Assembly (NCBI GenBank): GCA_949361645.1 | Contig: OX442428.1 | Coordinates: 6,222,503-6,286,502 of the forward strand | Length of the DNA: 64,000 nt | Origin: Spongilla lacustris | Lineage: Eukaryota > Porifera > Demospongiae > Spongillida > Spongillidae | Direction: 5' to 3' | Shown: positions 17,223 to 32,846 of the stretch, in pieces | Layout of the letters: every line of letters begins with the position of its first letter | How positions within the stretch are numbered: position 1 is the first letter of the stretch | Notes under the pieces: generated by a model | Told to the model about the DNA's origin: nothing | What the model saw: only the letters and a program-made list of their open reading frames with translations | The model's database searches: none | Position numbers and translations under genes: made by a program

Positions 17223-18250
17223 TTGGGGGAAATGGGCGTGTCTGTAGGCGGAGGGGTGAACTTTTTTTTTTTTGTCCCCCACACACACAGTGTTCTTTTT
17301 GGATTGTAGCATACATTATTCATCTCATGATCAGTTGAGTTTTGATATTTGCAACTCTATCAATTATATGTAACCCAACCTTTTCATTTTGTGCACTTCA
17401 AACTTTGTTCCCTTTTTGCAATACTTTTAAAATGTGCTGAATACAGTTCATTACACCATTTACACATCACAAAGTACCAGTGTCAACATAATGAATGGAT
17501 GTTAAGCATTAAGTCCATCACACTTAATGCTTAATGATTTGTTTATTATGTCTTTGCAACGATATACTGATGTTTCAATAACTACAACATTGTTTCTTTT
17601 TTAAAAAAAATTTCCGGTGAAATGGTACAATTTGCACACAGACCATAGGTATTATAGGGACTCCTACATGTAGCTCCTACATATGCAGTGATTGAATAAA
17701 AGTGATAAATATATTATTACCCTAGGACATTTGTTACACTATAGCGAATGTCCTGCAGGAACATCGGTTCCCTCAAGGAACTTCCTTTGCTGCAGTGTTC
17801 AGTTTGTTAGGTCAGGGATCATTGTACGTATATTAACGAAATTATAGGTATAATATAATATAATTATAATTATAATTATATCTTGAGTTTTATTTTAAAC
17901 ACATCCTAACCCGCAAAACACACCCGCCTTTCTCCTTAATTTACAGATTTTGGGTTGAGAATTCCATGTTATCAATAGCCAACCAACACTGGTATGGTTA
18001 GGCTGTGTCCCCAAAACCCACATACATAAAACTACACTCAAATGGACCCAAATGCCAGGAGTTAGGTTGGTCCTGCATTCCATTGGCAGTGGAGACGTAT
18101 GGAAATTGGGGCAAAGAGGCCCATGATACCATCTGTAGGCTGGCATCTCACTTGGCCATTCACCAGTCATCACCCAAGTCATCAGTGGTGGCTGAGATTA
18201 ATGGGAGATTGAATATGACCCTGGTCTGGTCCATCGCCAGAGCCATCCTG
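17223..18250. other. AT-rich gene-free stretch
   Basis: No gene or RNA recognised. It includes TATAATTATAATTA-type simple sequence at about 17850-17880. Confidence 0.5.
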
Positions 18251-18251
18251 G

Positions 18252-18398
18252 CCAGGGAGCACCCACCCTCCTCCCCATCCTGGCCAGGGAGCTCCCACCC
18301 TCCTCCCCATCCTGGCCAGGGAGCTCCCACCCTCCTCCCCATCCTGGCCAGGGAGCTCCCACCCTCCTCCCCATCCTGGCCAGGGAGCTCCCACCCTC
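18252..18398. repeat. 32-bp minisatellite, about 4.5 copies
   Basis: Nearly perfect copies of CATCCTGGCCAGGGAGCTCC followed by CACCCTCCTCCC. The near absence of divergence suggests recent expansion. Confidence 0.93.
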
Positions 18399-18589
18399 CT
18401 AACTGTTTATGTTTGTGTTTTAATGTAAAGTATATTCTTAGCTTATAGTCTAGTTGTATATGTTTATCCAACAAAACTTTATAATCTAAAATGATTGTGA
18501 TGCCACTTTCATGATTAAAATTTATGATGACTGATTAGCTCATTCAACCAGTTATGCATAATCACCATGAGTTTTATGATTGGCCTCAG

Positions 18590-18698
18590 AGATCTGGAAT
18601 GCATGCAGGATGGTCTGCTGTGCTTGTCTGCTATGGCAGACAACTATAACAAAATCTGGGGGACTCCTCTAATGACAGAGCTATGCAGCATGCCATAA
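18590..18698 (+). other. Exon-like fragment, family unknown
   Basis: After an acceptor-like TTGGCCTCAG, a frame reads DLECMQDGLLCLSAMADNYN and then KIWGTPLMTELCSMP before a stop. It looks protein-like rather than low-complexity, but I recognise no family and found no clear partner exon. It could be the end of a gene or a relic. Confidence 0.25.
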
Positions 18699-20030
18699 CA
18701 GCTATTAGCTACCGGATACGAACCACAACCTACCCTCATTCAACTCTTTCCACCCATCCCATTCACAGAAGCCTATCGGTGCACCTGTTGTTGGGTTGCA
18801 AGAGGTTCGTGAGGAGAGGTAGCCATGAGCTGGTGAGGACTTGGACATCTGAGAGGCTGTTCCATAGCTCCCTCAGCAGTACATGGTTCATCAGAGGTGG
18901 GGCCTGGGGAGGAGGGAAATAGCAACCAGTTCACAAGATGGTGGTCTTGTTCAAATTCAACCACTTTTAATAATCTTAATACCTTTTGGGGGGCAGTCCA
19001 CTAGTGATAAGAAGATACATGCATAGCTAGGCTCCCATCAACACAAACTCACAATAGTAACCCACATAATACACACACCTCCACACCACATGCTCAATTA
19101 TGTGTACACATGTACATGTATGAGGTCCATGTGACTTGGAGTAATAAATTACTGGCCTGTGTATATTTTGAAACAATATATTCATGTACATGCACACGCA
19201 CTGCACCATAAACACGATAATCCATCTGTACACACCCCTACTACCACCACCATCACCATCACCGCACCGCCCCCATCCACAGGTACTTCCTCACAAAGGT
19301 TGTTTTTGTTGGAGGCTAAGGCATTGGAGGAGGTGGGAGGGGGTCTGGTTGGTCACCCGATAGATATGGTTGCCCATGCATGACCAGACGGCAAAGAGAA
19401 CGAATGGTTCACCAGGAGGTTATTATTCAGGATCAACCTCTGGAGCCTTGATAAATGGACAAGCCTGCTTTGGGAGAGGTTCCGTAACAAAGAAGGCCTT
19501 CAAATCAATCCTACATGCACCGTACTGATGACACCATAAAGATGATGTTGTGCAATTCACCATGACATTGTGATTGCCTTTTTACAAGTAGTGTTCAACT
19601 CCTGATTTAAGAACCTCAAAATCATGATTCTATTCAACAGTACTATAATAGTTAACAAAACAATACACACAATACTGCATGTATTAAGCACTTTGTTTCA
19701 TTGTGAAAATTTAAAGTGCTGCTATTCTATATATGGCTCAGGTTGCATAATCAAGACATTTTTTTACAGTTGGATTTCATAACATTTTTTTGGAAATAAG
19801 GTCAATGTTGAAGTATAAAAACAATGGCAACAGCTTGGTTGGTAACTATAATTATTATTGATCAAAAGCACAGGCATCTGTCAAATCCTTATTTATTTAA
19901 ATCACATTTACATGTCTATATATGTGGTGGATTTACTATTAAATTCCAGTAATCCTGTTCTCCAATACATTCAGCTTCAATAGTCCTGGACAACAAGAGA
20001 TGTTACCAGATGTTGACAAGTCCACCGCCT
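18699..20030. other. No recognisable gene
   Basis: Mixed unique sequence with a short CAC-rich stretch at about 19238-19275 and a TACATGTA palindrome at 19113-19120. No ORF shows a convincing protein. Confidence 0.45.
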
Positions 20031-20033
20031 GTG

Positions 20034-20190
20034 TATGGGTGTGCAGTGTGAGGTGTGTATGGGTGTGCAATGTAAGGTGTGTATGGGTGTGCAGTCTGAG
20101 GTGTGTATGGGTGTGCAATGTGAGGTGTGTATGGGTGTGCAGTGTGAGGTGTGTATGGGTATGCAGTGTGAGGTGTGTATGGGTGTGAGA
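20034..20190. repeat. 22-bp minisatellite, about 7 copies
   Basis: Repeats of GTGTATGGGTGTGCAGTGTG followed by AG. Confidence 0.93.
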
Positions 20191-20757
20191 TGTGCCTACT
20201 TATATGCTTTAACAACATTCAAGGCCTTTCAACTGAGCACACCTACAGTACAAAGGTATTTCATGGTTTGAGCCAGCAGCCTCCTTATCAATCTACATGT
20301 ACATATGTCTGCCCATTGATACCAGAATGGCTCCAAAGGTTTAATCACATTAGATCTACATGGGTATCAATACTCAATTCTATTCAGCCACATTCCTACA
20401 TGTACACAAGTATGCAGTGTATATACCAGGTCATGTGACACCCTGTCTCAAGTATGGGGTAATGAGGGTATAAGTTACAGGGTCTGTGAGACCTCCTCCA
20501 CGCAGCTGCTCTATTCTGCCAAGGACAGTATGAGAGCTCTACTGTTATGCGGCTCCTTCTGTTGGAGTGAATGGAAAGGGTGGATGTTGGAGTGTATTGC
20601 ATTGCATCATTGTACGTACGTCCACCCACTTACCAAATGTGTCCCACCCTTCCGTGTGGCTTGCCTTGCATCTTGCGTCGCAATGAACTGCTGATCCAGT
20701 ATTAAGGTTAAGTCTGGGGACCTCCTTAATTACCCTTGGAACATATAAGATTTACAA

Positions 20758-22759
<2,002 letters not shown>

Positions 22760-22760
<1 letters not shown>

Positions 22761-23790
22761 CGTGTATACTTGCAAACATGTCTGCCATAGCCCATAGTGC
22801 ATGTGTAGTGTGCATCATATCAATTGAAGTGTGATTAGAAGATGATAGTTTTGTTCAGCATACATAATCTAACCACACCAAACCACACATCTCACTACAG
22901 GTGATTATATTTACATGGCGCCGCTGCATCAAAGCAACTCATCATCAGCTCCTTTCCACTGCCTTCAGAGATTTCCTATCCAGCTGTAGAAGACTCACCA
23001 TTGACCAGTCATGGTATGTGTTGAAGGGTTAACTGTGTACGCATATAGTATATGTAATAATTCCATTAGAGAAGTCGAAGGGTCACATGCATCACTTTAG
23101 CACTTTGTTGTGCAGGTCACGAACACTTTCATTCACATACTAGCCCGCACAATCTGCATGATGTCGTGCTGTTCATTTATGTGATGTAGATATGCAATAT
23201 TGTAGTATGACGTATCCACACCCTCGCACTTTGCGGAGGGTCTGGGGACATTTCCATACCAAATCGGTTCTGATTAGTTAAAAAGTTATTAAACTTACCT
23301 TATGTTATGACGTTACAAGGAATGTAATTAAAAATGTCGACACTGGATAGGACTGTGGCAGACACGTGCCTAAAGAAAGACCTCAAAAAGGAAGCTGTTG
23401 TAGCTGCGATAACAGGACTGCAGGTGTAGTAGTTTCAGAGACTGAAGCAATCTCAAATAGGGTGTGTTAGCGTAATTTCACATAACATAATTGCATTCTC
23501 GTAACGTAAGGTAACAGTAATAACTTCTAATTTTTTAAAACTAATCAGAGCCGATTTGGTATGGCAATGTCTCCAGACCCTCCGCAAAGCGCAAGGGTGC
23601 GGCTTCGTCAGACTACAATATTGGATGGATGGGGCATTTAGTTTTATTTTTATTTAGAACTGCAGTAGCAGGAAAGGAGAAGCTGCAGTAGATCAGCAGC
23701 TGTACCACCAGCATCTGTTCTGCAAGCCCCTACCACCCCTGAGTAACACCAAAAGGCCACGTCATCATGCCGGGAGATTTATCTACCGTC
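22760..23790 (+). repeat. Duplicated cassette, copy 1 (paralogue at 34560-35150)
   Basis: Strongly similar to 34560-35150. It contains an exon-like segment (about 22902-23013) between CACTACAG and GGTATGTG reading VIIFTWRRCIKATHHQLLST onward, and a second open piece near 23663 after TTTATTTAG reading NCSSRKGEAAVDQQLYHQHL onward. The phase between the two does not join without a stop. The copies differ by a foldback insertion (23203-23615). Confidence 0.6.
23203..23615. mobile_element. 413-bp foldback element with ~110-bp terminal inverted repeats
   Basis: Ends read TAGTATGACG and, on the other strand, TAGTCTGACG. The inverted repeats extend about 110 bp and share ACTTTGCGGAGGGTCTGG and CCATACCAAATCGG. 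CAATATTG occurs on both sides (23195-23202 and 23616-23623) as an 8-bp candidate target duplication. The paralogous cassette at about 34975 lacks the insert. No coding capacity. Confidence 0.8.
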
Positions 23791-26280
23791 GAGACCAGCC
23801 ATGTCATCCTGAGAGATGGAGGTATTGTCCAGACCAACCATGCCATGTTGCTGGGAGATGGAGATGCTACCTAGACCAACCATACAGAGGTGATGGCCGT
23901 ACCACATTTTGGGCTGATATTAATAAATCATTAGTTGTAAGCAAAAGTCTCCCAGCCACCAGTTTTTTCTATGCAAACACTGGTGCTCCACCCAAGGTCC
24001 CCTGTGGGGAGCTTACAGCACTCCCCTATACCCCTAGTTGGGCAGGAGAGGTGCCTCCTCCCGCACCCTTCCCAAGGCAGCAACACTAACTCGGGATTAC
24101 ATTTGCTAACTCGGGATTACATTTGCTAACTCGGGATTACATTTGCTGCGCGATATTATTATTATTTGGTTGCATCACTTTTTATTCGCTTTTGTCACCG
24201 CTGCCGTATCATCCTGCTGGGAGATGGTGCTACTTACCAAACCATTCTCATGGGGGATGATTCTACTTGAGATGTGGCTACTGTCCAGACATCCTGCTTA
24301 GAGATGGGGCACTGTCCAAACCAACCATTATGCTGAAGGATGAAGGTACTGACCCAGACCAGCCATTCCATTCTGCTTTGAGATATGGCTACAGTCCAGA
24401 CATCTTGCTTGGTGATAGGGCTACTGTTCAGTCCTGTTAAATGGTGCTACTGTCCAGACTAACCAGTCTGCTGTGGGATGAAGCTACTGACCAAACTGAC
24501 TACCACAACCACCATAAAAGGATCCTGAGAGAAGGCTCATTTAACTGTCCAGACATCCTGCTTGGAGATAGGGCTACTGTCTAGACCAAAAATGCCGGGA
24601 GATGGTTAGTTATAAAACGCCTCCCAGCCGCTGCTTTTTGCGTAGTTTTTGGAGTTTTTGTTATATGCAAACAGCGTTGGCTTTTGGGCCTCCACCCAGG
24701 TCCCCTAGAGGGAGCTTATAGCGCTCCCCCTTACCCCAAGCTGGGCAGGAGGGGTGCTCCCCTCCCATCCCCTTCCTGGGGCGGCAACGCTAACACCTTC
24801 TAAAGATTACATTTTGCTGCACGATATGTGCTCATTTATTTATTCATTGGTTGCTCCACTTTATTGGCTTCAGTCACTGCTGCTGTACCATCTAGCTGGG
24901 AGATGGTGCTACAGACCAACTACTCTGCTTTGGGGATGAAGGTACTGACCACACCAGCCATTCCATACTACTTGGAGATGCGGCTACTGTCCAAACATCT
25001 TGCTTGGAGATGGGGCTACTGTCCAGGCCAACCATTTTGCTGGTAAATGTTGCTACTGTCCAGACTAACCATTCTGCTGTCGGATGAAGGTACTGACCAG
25101 ACCAGCCTATCCATTCTGCTTTGAGATATGGCTACTGTCCAGACATCTTGCTTGGAGATGGGGCTTACTGTCCAGTCCAATTATTGTGCTGGTAAATGTT
25201 GCTACTGACCAGGCTGACCATTCCATTTGTCTTAGCTACTGTCCTGACCAGCCATGTCATCCTGTCAGGAGATAAAGCTCCTATCTAACCCAAATATAAA
25301 GAGGTGAAGGCCAAAACACTTTTTGGGTTTGTATTATTTATGATTCGTTAGTTATAAATAATCTCCCAGCTGCCACTTTGCGTAGTTTTTTTCCCCGAGT
25401 TTTGTTTCCACGCAAACATCGTTGGCTGGAGCTCTGCCCCAGATTCCCTAGAGGGAGCTTACAACACTCCCCCATACCCCTAGCTGGGCAGGAAGGGTGC
25501 CTCCCGGCCCCCCTCCCACACCATACCCAGGGTGGCAATGCTAACCTCCTCAGACTACATTTTTCTTCACATTTACTCATTTATTATTCATTGGTTGTAC
25601 CACTTTTTATTAGCTACTGTCACTACTGCTATACCATCCTGCTGGGAGATGGTGCTACAGACTAACCATTCTGCTGGGAGATGAAGCTACAGACCAACCA
25701 TTAATCATTGTGCTGGGGGATGAAGCTACTGTCCAGACTGACCAGACTGACCATTCTGCTGGGGCATGAAGCTACTGACCAGACCAATCGTTCCATTCTA
25801 CTTGAGATGTGGCCACTGTCATGACCAGCCATGCATGCTGCTGGGAGATGGAGCTACTGTTGAGATCAACCATGCCATACTGCTGGTGGAGCTGCTTTAG
25901 TTATCAGAAAAGAAGTCCCCAGCCACAGCATTTTGGAGTTTTTTCTATGCAAATAAATTTTGGCTTTTGGGGCTCCACCCCAGGCCCCATAGGGGGAGCT
26001 TTCAGCACTCCACCATACCCCATAGCTTGGATAGAAGGTTCCCCAAACCCACATCCTAACCTGGGCGCAGCTTCGCTAACTCCTCAGACTACATTTTGCA
26101 GCACGTTATTTGCTCATTTATTATTCAATTGTCGCATCACTTCTTATTAGCTTCCCATACCATCCTGCTGGGAGATGGTGCTAAAAACCTACCATTCTGC
26201 TGGGGGATCAAGCCATTGATCAGACCAGCTGTTCTACTGGGGCATGAAGCTACTGTCCAGACCAACTGATGCCTGCATCA
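23790..26280. repeat. Higher-order satellite-like repeat, block 1
   Basis: Degenerate copies of a 35-45 bp motif (CTGCTGGGAGATGGGGCTAC then TGTCCAGACCAACCATT) alternate with a longer module. That module has a CTCCCAGCCGCTGCTTTTTG start, GGGGCTCCACCCCAGGTCCC, GGGAGCTTACAGCGCTCCCC and CTGGGCAGGAGG. Module starts fall near 23953, 24613, 25367 and 25918, a loose 550-750 bp period. No gene is seen. Confidence 0.8.
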
Positions 26281-29200
26281 TCCTGGTCCACATAGCGAGG
26301 ACTCAGCTGCTCCATGTGGTGATGCAATGTGCCACCTCATGGCACCACACGTACATTGACAATATATGTGCAGAACCTCTTTGTGACCACTGCAGGGACC
26401 CCTCTGGGATCCTTCTCACACCTCGGGCCACAGTACGGTGCATAGCAGGGCGAGCCCACAGAACAGATAGGAGGCACCCTATCAGGAAGCTCATGTTCTT
26501 AATTGGGACTTTGTGGCTTTGTGGCTATCTGGTCTGCTTTCCTTGAGCAATTTGTACTGGGGAAGGAATTAGAATATCAAATCTGCCAACCATTCTGGAG
26601 TTTAGTCCACTTGGGGCTGCCAGAGAGGTTCAGCAGCAAGAACCGACTTTCTGAGAGCCTGCATGAAGGCTCCATTGGTGGCAGGGTGGTAAGGTGCACC
26701 ATGGGTGGTTCCCCTCTCCCTATGGCGTGCCGTGGCATTGGCCGACACAATAGTGGGGGATGCAAAAATGAGCAAAACCTTACTCCCCAGCAGCTTGACT
26801 TTGTGGAGGTGGATGTAGTCGGGTGGATGCAAGGGTACTCTGAATATGCAACGATAATCACCAGCTAGTTGGACCCCATTAAGTTGATGGTGTGATCAAC
26901 ATGCACTCTGCTCCACGGTTTCTCCGGCAGCATCCATGGATGGTTTGATCTGGTGCTCTGCACACAGTACACCGGTGGCAGAGGTCAACAATGTCTTCAT
27001 CTATTCTTGGCCAGTAGACTGCAATGCAGGCTAGCTCCTTCATCCGCTGCTTCCCCGGCAGAGTATCCCAAGTGAATAAGCTGCAGTACCCAAGGCCTCA
27101 GGATGGTGAGAATATTTGACAACTCTGGACCCATACAGAAGGCACCCATGTGCTGTGGACAGTGATACTGCCACCTTGCGGAAATCCTCCAAGCCATTAT
27201 TTGATGCCTCTCCTTTGTCCCTAGGTAGCTAACTTTCACGTGTGAAGTGCATTACATTGGCAATGGCTGGATCCTTGGCTGACTCCTTGGCCATTGTTTA
27301 TGGTGTCCAGGTGAAGACTGTGTCAAAATCTGCATCATCTTTCCCCTCATCAAAGCTGGCATCAGGTCCCACTGGAAGGCGGCTGAGAGCATCTGCATTA
27401 CTGTGGGCGCATGTTTTCTTGTACGCAATGGTGCATTGGTACTGGCTGAGTGTCTGTGCCCATCGTGCAAGCCTGTTGGCTTAGGAGTTGCCTTGGTCCA
27501 AGCAATGTAACGAGTGGCTTGTGGTCCGTGACAGAATGATTGAGTGGCCATAGTGGAACTGGTGAAACTTATTCAAAGCGAATATGATAGCCAGTGCTTC
27601 CTTCTGGATCTGGCTGTACTGGCTCTTGAGTGCTTGCGAGGGTCTTCAAGGCATTGGCGATAGTGCGTTAATTACTGTCCGGGTAGCGATGAAAAAGGAC
27701 AGCTCCTAAGCCCACCTCAGCGGCATCGCAAGAGATCCTGACAGAGAGAGATGGATCAAAGTGGAAAAGAACATTGTCCTGTGCAGTGTAGATCCTTCAG
27801 CTTCTGAAAGGCAGCTTGCTCCTCTACACCCTGATCGTCACATGCCGAAGGCATGTTGACTATTAGGAGATGCAATTATGGTTTATGGTTTGGGGTTTGG
27901 GGTTGAGGCGCAAAGCGCCGACAACGCTGACTCTGAATCCGGGGTCAAATTGCACTCGCGGTGCTGTCCTGACACTCTTCAATAAATAAAAAAAACGAGT
28001 GCCTGAAAAAAATTGAACAGCCTCGGGACGAGGCGCCTTCTGCGCTGTATTGCGTGCTTCGCGTGCAATGTAAACAGTCCTAATCCATGGTGTGTCCTTG
28101 GTGAAGCGATGAAGTGGTACTGTTAGCATAGCAAGGTCAGGAATGAACTATTGGCGAAATGACCCATGGAATGTTGGTAGACCAGAGACATTTCCAGGAG
28201 CTGGCATCTGCATGACATCATTCACCTTTGGACCTTTGGTAATCCCCTGGCTAGTCAGGATATGACTGACGTACTTTACACACTTCTCCATACCGGCAGC
28301 GAAGACCCTTGCTTTCCAGACGTTGGAGGAGAGGATGGAGGTTCTGGAGGTGTTCTGAAGCAGTGGCACCACAGACCAGGATGTCGTCTATGTAGACGGC
28401 CACTCCTCGAAGGTCACAGGTCAGCTGGTCCATGATCCCCTGAAAGTAGGCTGGAGCTGAGCTCATGCCAAAGGGAAGTCACATTTGAAGTAACACTCCT
28501 CGATGGGTGCTGAGAGGCAAGGACGTATGATTTTTGCGAGCCAGCATAGGCATCGGCAAGGTCAATCTTTGTAAAACCATACCCACCACCCACCTTCTGC
28601 ATCAGATCTTCAGGAAGTGGCATGGGGTGATGATGGGGGTTCCCGCTGACAGTCAACTGCAACCTAGTAGTCGCAGCAAACCTGAAGTTTAACTGGTTTT
28701 CCTGCAATCGCAGCCTTGCAAATGGGGACCACAGGAGTTCCCATAAGCACTGAACTGAGTAGGTTGCTATACTCCTCCAGCAATCCCAATACCGAACTGA
28801 AGCCGGATTTGGTCCTTCATGATTCATGCAGGCAGCTCTGCCAAGAGTTTCCATACCTTTGGTGCCTAAAAGATATTCAGCTCTAAGTGAAATTCAAACC
28901 CGAGGCTCAACCATTCTTTTGCACGACTCGTTTCATACCTTTTGCTATCAAAGATTAACTCTGCCGGCCCTATCGCCTCTAGTGTTTGTGTCAAACTGAT
29001 GCTTTCAAATGGCCTTCCCTGGTCTGAGTGTACAATCTCAGGTAGGCCATATGTAGCACATAACTTTATTAACTCCTTGGCGATGCAAACAGCTGTTTGA
29101 TTTTGAAGTGTTATAGCCTCTGCCCACTTCGTGAAGTAGTCTGGCACCTACTGGTGCTTCCCATCTTCGATTAGCTAGGCTTTGCAGTATGTTATACCGC

Positions 29201-31770
29201 CAGAATAGCAGAAAGGTTAAAGCCTAACTGGACAATAGCATCATGTCCTAGTAGGTTGAGCTTTGGGACCTTGGTGACTGTGAACTGGATGGATTTCTTA
29301 GGTGATGTGTCACCTGACAATGAGACTATTGTCTCAACATACCCAGAGTGGGTAGTGGCTGTCCATTAGCCACCTCATAACTCCCAGTCACTGGTGAAAT
29401 TGCAGGCTCCCCTGCCTTCCTCCAGATGTCATTGGAGTAGAAGTTGTCACCTGCACCCGTGACCACTTCAGCAACATACTCCTTATCTTGAATCCAATTG
29501 AATCCAGATAAACTGTTGAAGCTGAAGAACTGTCTCAGTGGCCTTCATAGTCTGGATCTGGTGCTTTGAAATGGGTTTCACCTGCTGGGCCCATCATCAT
29601 TTATTCCAACACGCTGCCTCCAAATGCCCTAGTTTCTGGCAGAATTAGCAATTAGCATCCTTGAAAGGACAGTCAGTCAACCTGTGGTCCATTTTTCCAC
29701 AACATGACCAGGTCCCAGTGGGGAAATCATCAGCTATGTGGACTTTGCTAAATGATCCTGGACCTGGTGAAGGTGAGCGTCTCTTCAATGCCTCAATCCA
29801 ATGAATGGAATTCGACACCACACCATGGACCATCTCTTTGCCACCTTTGCTGCCCCCTCCATCTCCACTGCTGCGGCCACCTCTGTAGTGAAAGTAAGGT
29901 TGCCCTCCTTGTGTTTGAGCAACACCTTGAGTACTGCCTCATTGTTCACGGAGCACATGAAACGGGTCCGCATTGCCTCATCTTGTGGGTCCCAGCTGTG
30001 TTACTATCCCCATAATTTGGCCATAAGCCAATGGGATCTCCGGTGGAGGCATGTTCTGGATTGCAGCAGTTTTAGCAGGATCTGGGGTTATGCCACTTGT
30101 GCTGATGATGTGCTTCATTGCGTCAGACCAGCAGCTGGTGTGTCTTGTAGGTGATGATTGTGTCCCTCCTGGGTGTGTCCCAAACAAGCCCTTGTCCATT
30201 TTGGCCAACTACTACATCAAGCCTTGCCTTCCAATATATTCTGCTCATAACCTTCTGGAAGTGTTCAAGGGCACACGAGATGCCAAATGGTAGCCTATTG
30301 AATAAATAACATCCAAACGGTGTGATAAATGTTGTGAGAAGTCTTGAGTCCCTGAGCTCCTGCTAATAGAGCTAACGTCTCATCTACATTTTGGAGTGGG
30401 TGTACTTCACATAGGAGGCACTCGATTAGAGGTTTTAGGTCCGCCCATGTCCTTACTCACCACTCTTTTTAGGTACCACCACAATGCCCACACACCACTC
30501 TGTTGGGCTGTCCACATGGGATATATCACACTCATATGTTCCATCTTTACAAGCTCCTCTGACCTTTTCTCTCAGCGGTATAGGAACATTCCTAGCTGCA
30601 TACAGAGCATGTGTGGTCGCATTAGGCTTCAGTGTAACCTGGTAGGCTTCATCTATTGTGCCCAGGCCTTAGAAGAGGTGAGGGAAACGCTGGTAGATGT
30701 CATTGGTATATTCATCTACATCATTGATTATGAACACTAACTTCAGTGCTGGAGTAGCGGGGATGCCTGCATGTTCAGGGCGTGTTCGGGCCTGTCCCAC
30801 AACACATTATAGTAGAGCTGATGGACCAAGCCAAACTTTCCCAGACTTACATGTAGAAAGTTTCTCAATGCCTCTGAAGTCTTAAATGCCTTTTCCGATA
30901 ATACAGAGACATCTGCTCCAGTATCAAACTGTGGTGGCCATTAAACTTGATGTCCACATTCCAAGTGTCTCCTTCAATGGCACGAAGGAATGACGTATCT
31001 TTGCAGGATTCCTCTAGTGCCTTGCCACCTATGGTACAAATCTTGCTTGCCTGGCAGCAGGCACTGAAATGTCCATGCTTCTGGCAGTTATTACACGTTG
31101 CTTCCCAGGCTGGGTTTATGATATGGACCTCTGCCACACCTGTAGCATTTAGTGCCAAGAGGGTTTACCTGTTTTCTGCCATACCTGATCCACATTTGTC
31201 ACTGAAGGGTTTACGTCACCTTTAAGGATCTGCTGTTGCTCCGTGAATGCCTCCCATTGTCACACAATCTTTTACAGTTCGTCAATTTGGGATCAAGCTG
31301 TAAGGGCTGTCTCTCTAATCCCCACAACAGTTCTGTCGCGAATCGCCTCATGTTTCAAATTGCAGTTTTCTACCAGACTGTGCAGAACGGTCACATATTG
31401 CTCCGAAGACACCCCTTCTAACTGGTTACACCAATTGAAACCAGCCCTTTAGAATATTACATTCTTTCCTACTTCAGTAAAAAACTTGTCAAATTTCCCA
31501 AGGACAAGCTTGTATTCTTTACCGTCCTTGTCGGTGATTTTCAAGGACAAAGAACGGCTTCTGGAAAGGGTACTGTTGGATTAAGATGAATGCTAGCTAT
31601 CATTTTAGTTCAAGGCCACTGCCACCCTGTGGTATTTACAATATACCAGTTGTAACGAGTACACGACTATTAACATACTGACTCTAGTGAATACATACGA
31701 TGTTTATAAGGAGTTCCATGGTCACGTGATTGCTCACGTTACCACATAACAAAGGGAACTGTCCAGGCCA
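26280..31770 (-). mobile_element. Decayed Ty3/Gypsy-like retrotransposon mosaic
   Basis: Minus-strand fragments, all broken by stops and frameshifts. 26602-26832 is an integrase piece (YHPATNGA). 26997-27239 is an integrase zinc-binding-like piece. 27252-27551 is an RNase H/connection piece (HSNADALSRLP when frames are joined). 28148-28854 is reverse transcriptase (YIDDILV, MPLPEDLMQKVGGGYGFTKI). 28866-29147 is integrase (DYFTKWAEAITLQNQ, VHSDQGRPFES). 29645-29833 and 30865-31158 are zinc knuckles plus a protease region, and 29978-30208 is a second RT piece (IISTSGITPDPAK). Two RT and two integrase remnants out of canonical order mean at least two nested elements. 31575-31770 resembles 45625-45765 and may be an LTR. 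None is functional. Confidence 0.85.
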
Positions 31771-32846
31771 ACCATTCTGCTGTGTTACTGTCATACTGTC
31801 CATACCAACCATGTCATTCTTCTGGGAGATATAGCTACTGTCCAACCCATCCTGATAGAAGATGGATCTACTTGTCCAGAACAACCATGCCATCCTGCTG
31901 GGAAATGGAGCTCCTGTTCAGACCAGCCATCTGGAGGTCAACCTTGCAGAACTGGGGGCACAGCTTCTCTCCAGACGAGACGTGGAGGATGCTTGAGGCA
32001 ACTGGTTGCCCACCCACAGTCCTCTATTCTGTATCCACCCTCCTACACACTTGTATGTTCCCCTCCCCATGTACCTACCCTCCTACACCCTCCCTCTATA
32101 TCACCCTCCCCATGTCTCCACCCTCCTACACCCTCCCAGTTATGTGCATTCAAATCACTTGTGTTACATCCTGACATCATCACACTGAAGACAGTGAAGG
32201 AAGTTTGATGTGCTGTTATATGCATGCTAGACTAAGATCTAGCTGCCTAGTGTGGTAGCTACAGAGAACGGTTCCTGTGGTATCCCACAGTCCTACGGTA
32301 TAATATGTACAGTCTTATTGGTATAATGTGCATAGCCCTAGTAAGTATGTACAGTCCTGTGTATTTTCCTATTGGTGATATGTTGGTACAGTCCCCTTAT
32401 TGGTATAATGTGTACAGTTCTGTGGTATAACATGTGTATAGTCCTGTGGTATAATATGCATAGTCCTATTGGTATATTATGTAATCATGTTTACAGATCT
32501 TTGAGTCCTATGGTATAATATTTACAGTTCTGTGGCATAATCTTGTGGTATCAATAATGTACGGTATATGTGTAATCCATTGTCTACAAAGGTGTATTAT
32601 GTGTTTGATGAGTTGAGAAGTTGTTGGCACTTTTGATGAGTTGAGAAGTTGTTGGCCCTAAGTTGGAGAAGGAGGTGGCAGTTATAACGGAAAACAACAT
32701 ACAGCTGTTCTTGGTAGCTTATCTCGATAGCTCTTTAGGTAGCTTATCTCGATACCTCTTTAGGTAGCGTATCTCGATAGCTCTCTAGGTAGCTTATCTC
32801 GATAGCTCTCTAGGTAGCTTATCTCAAGAGCTCTTTAGGTAGCTTC

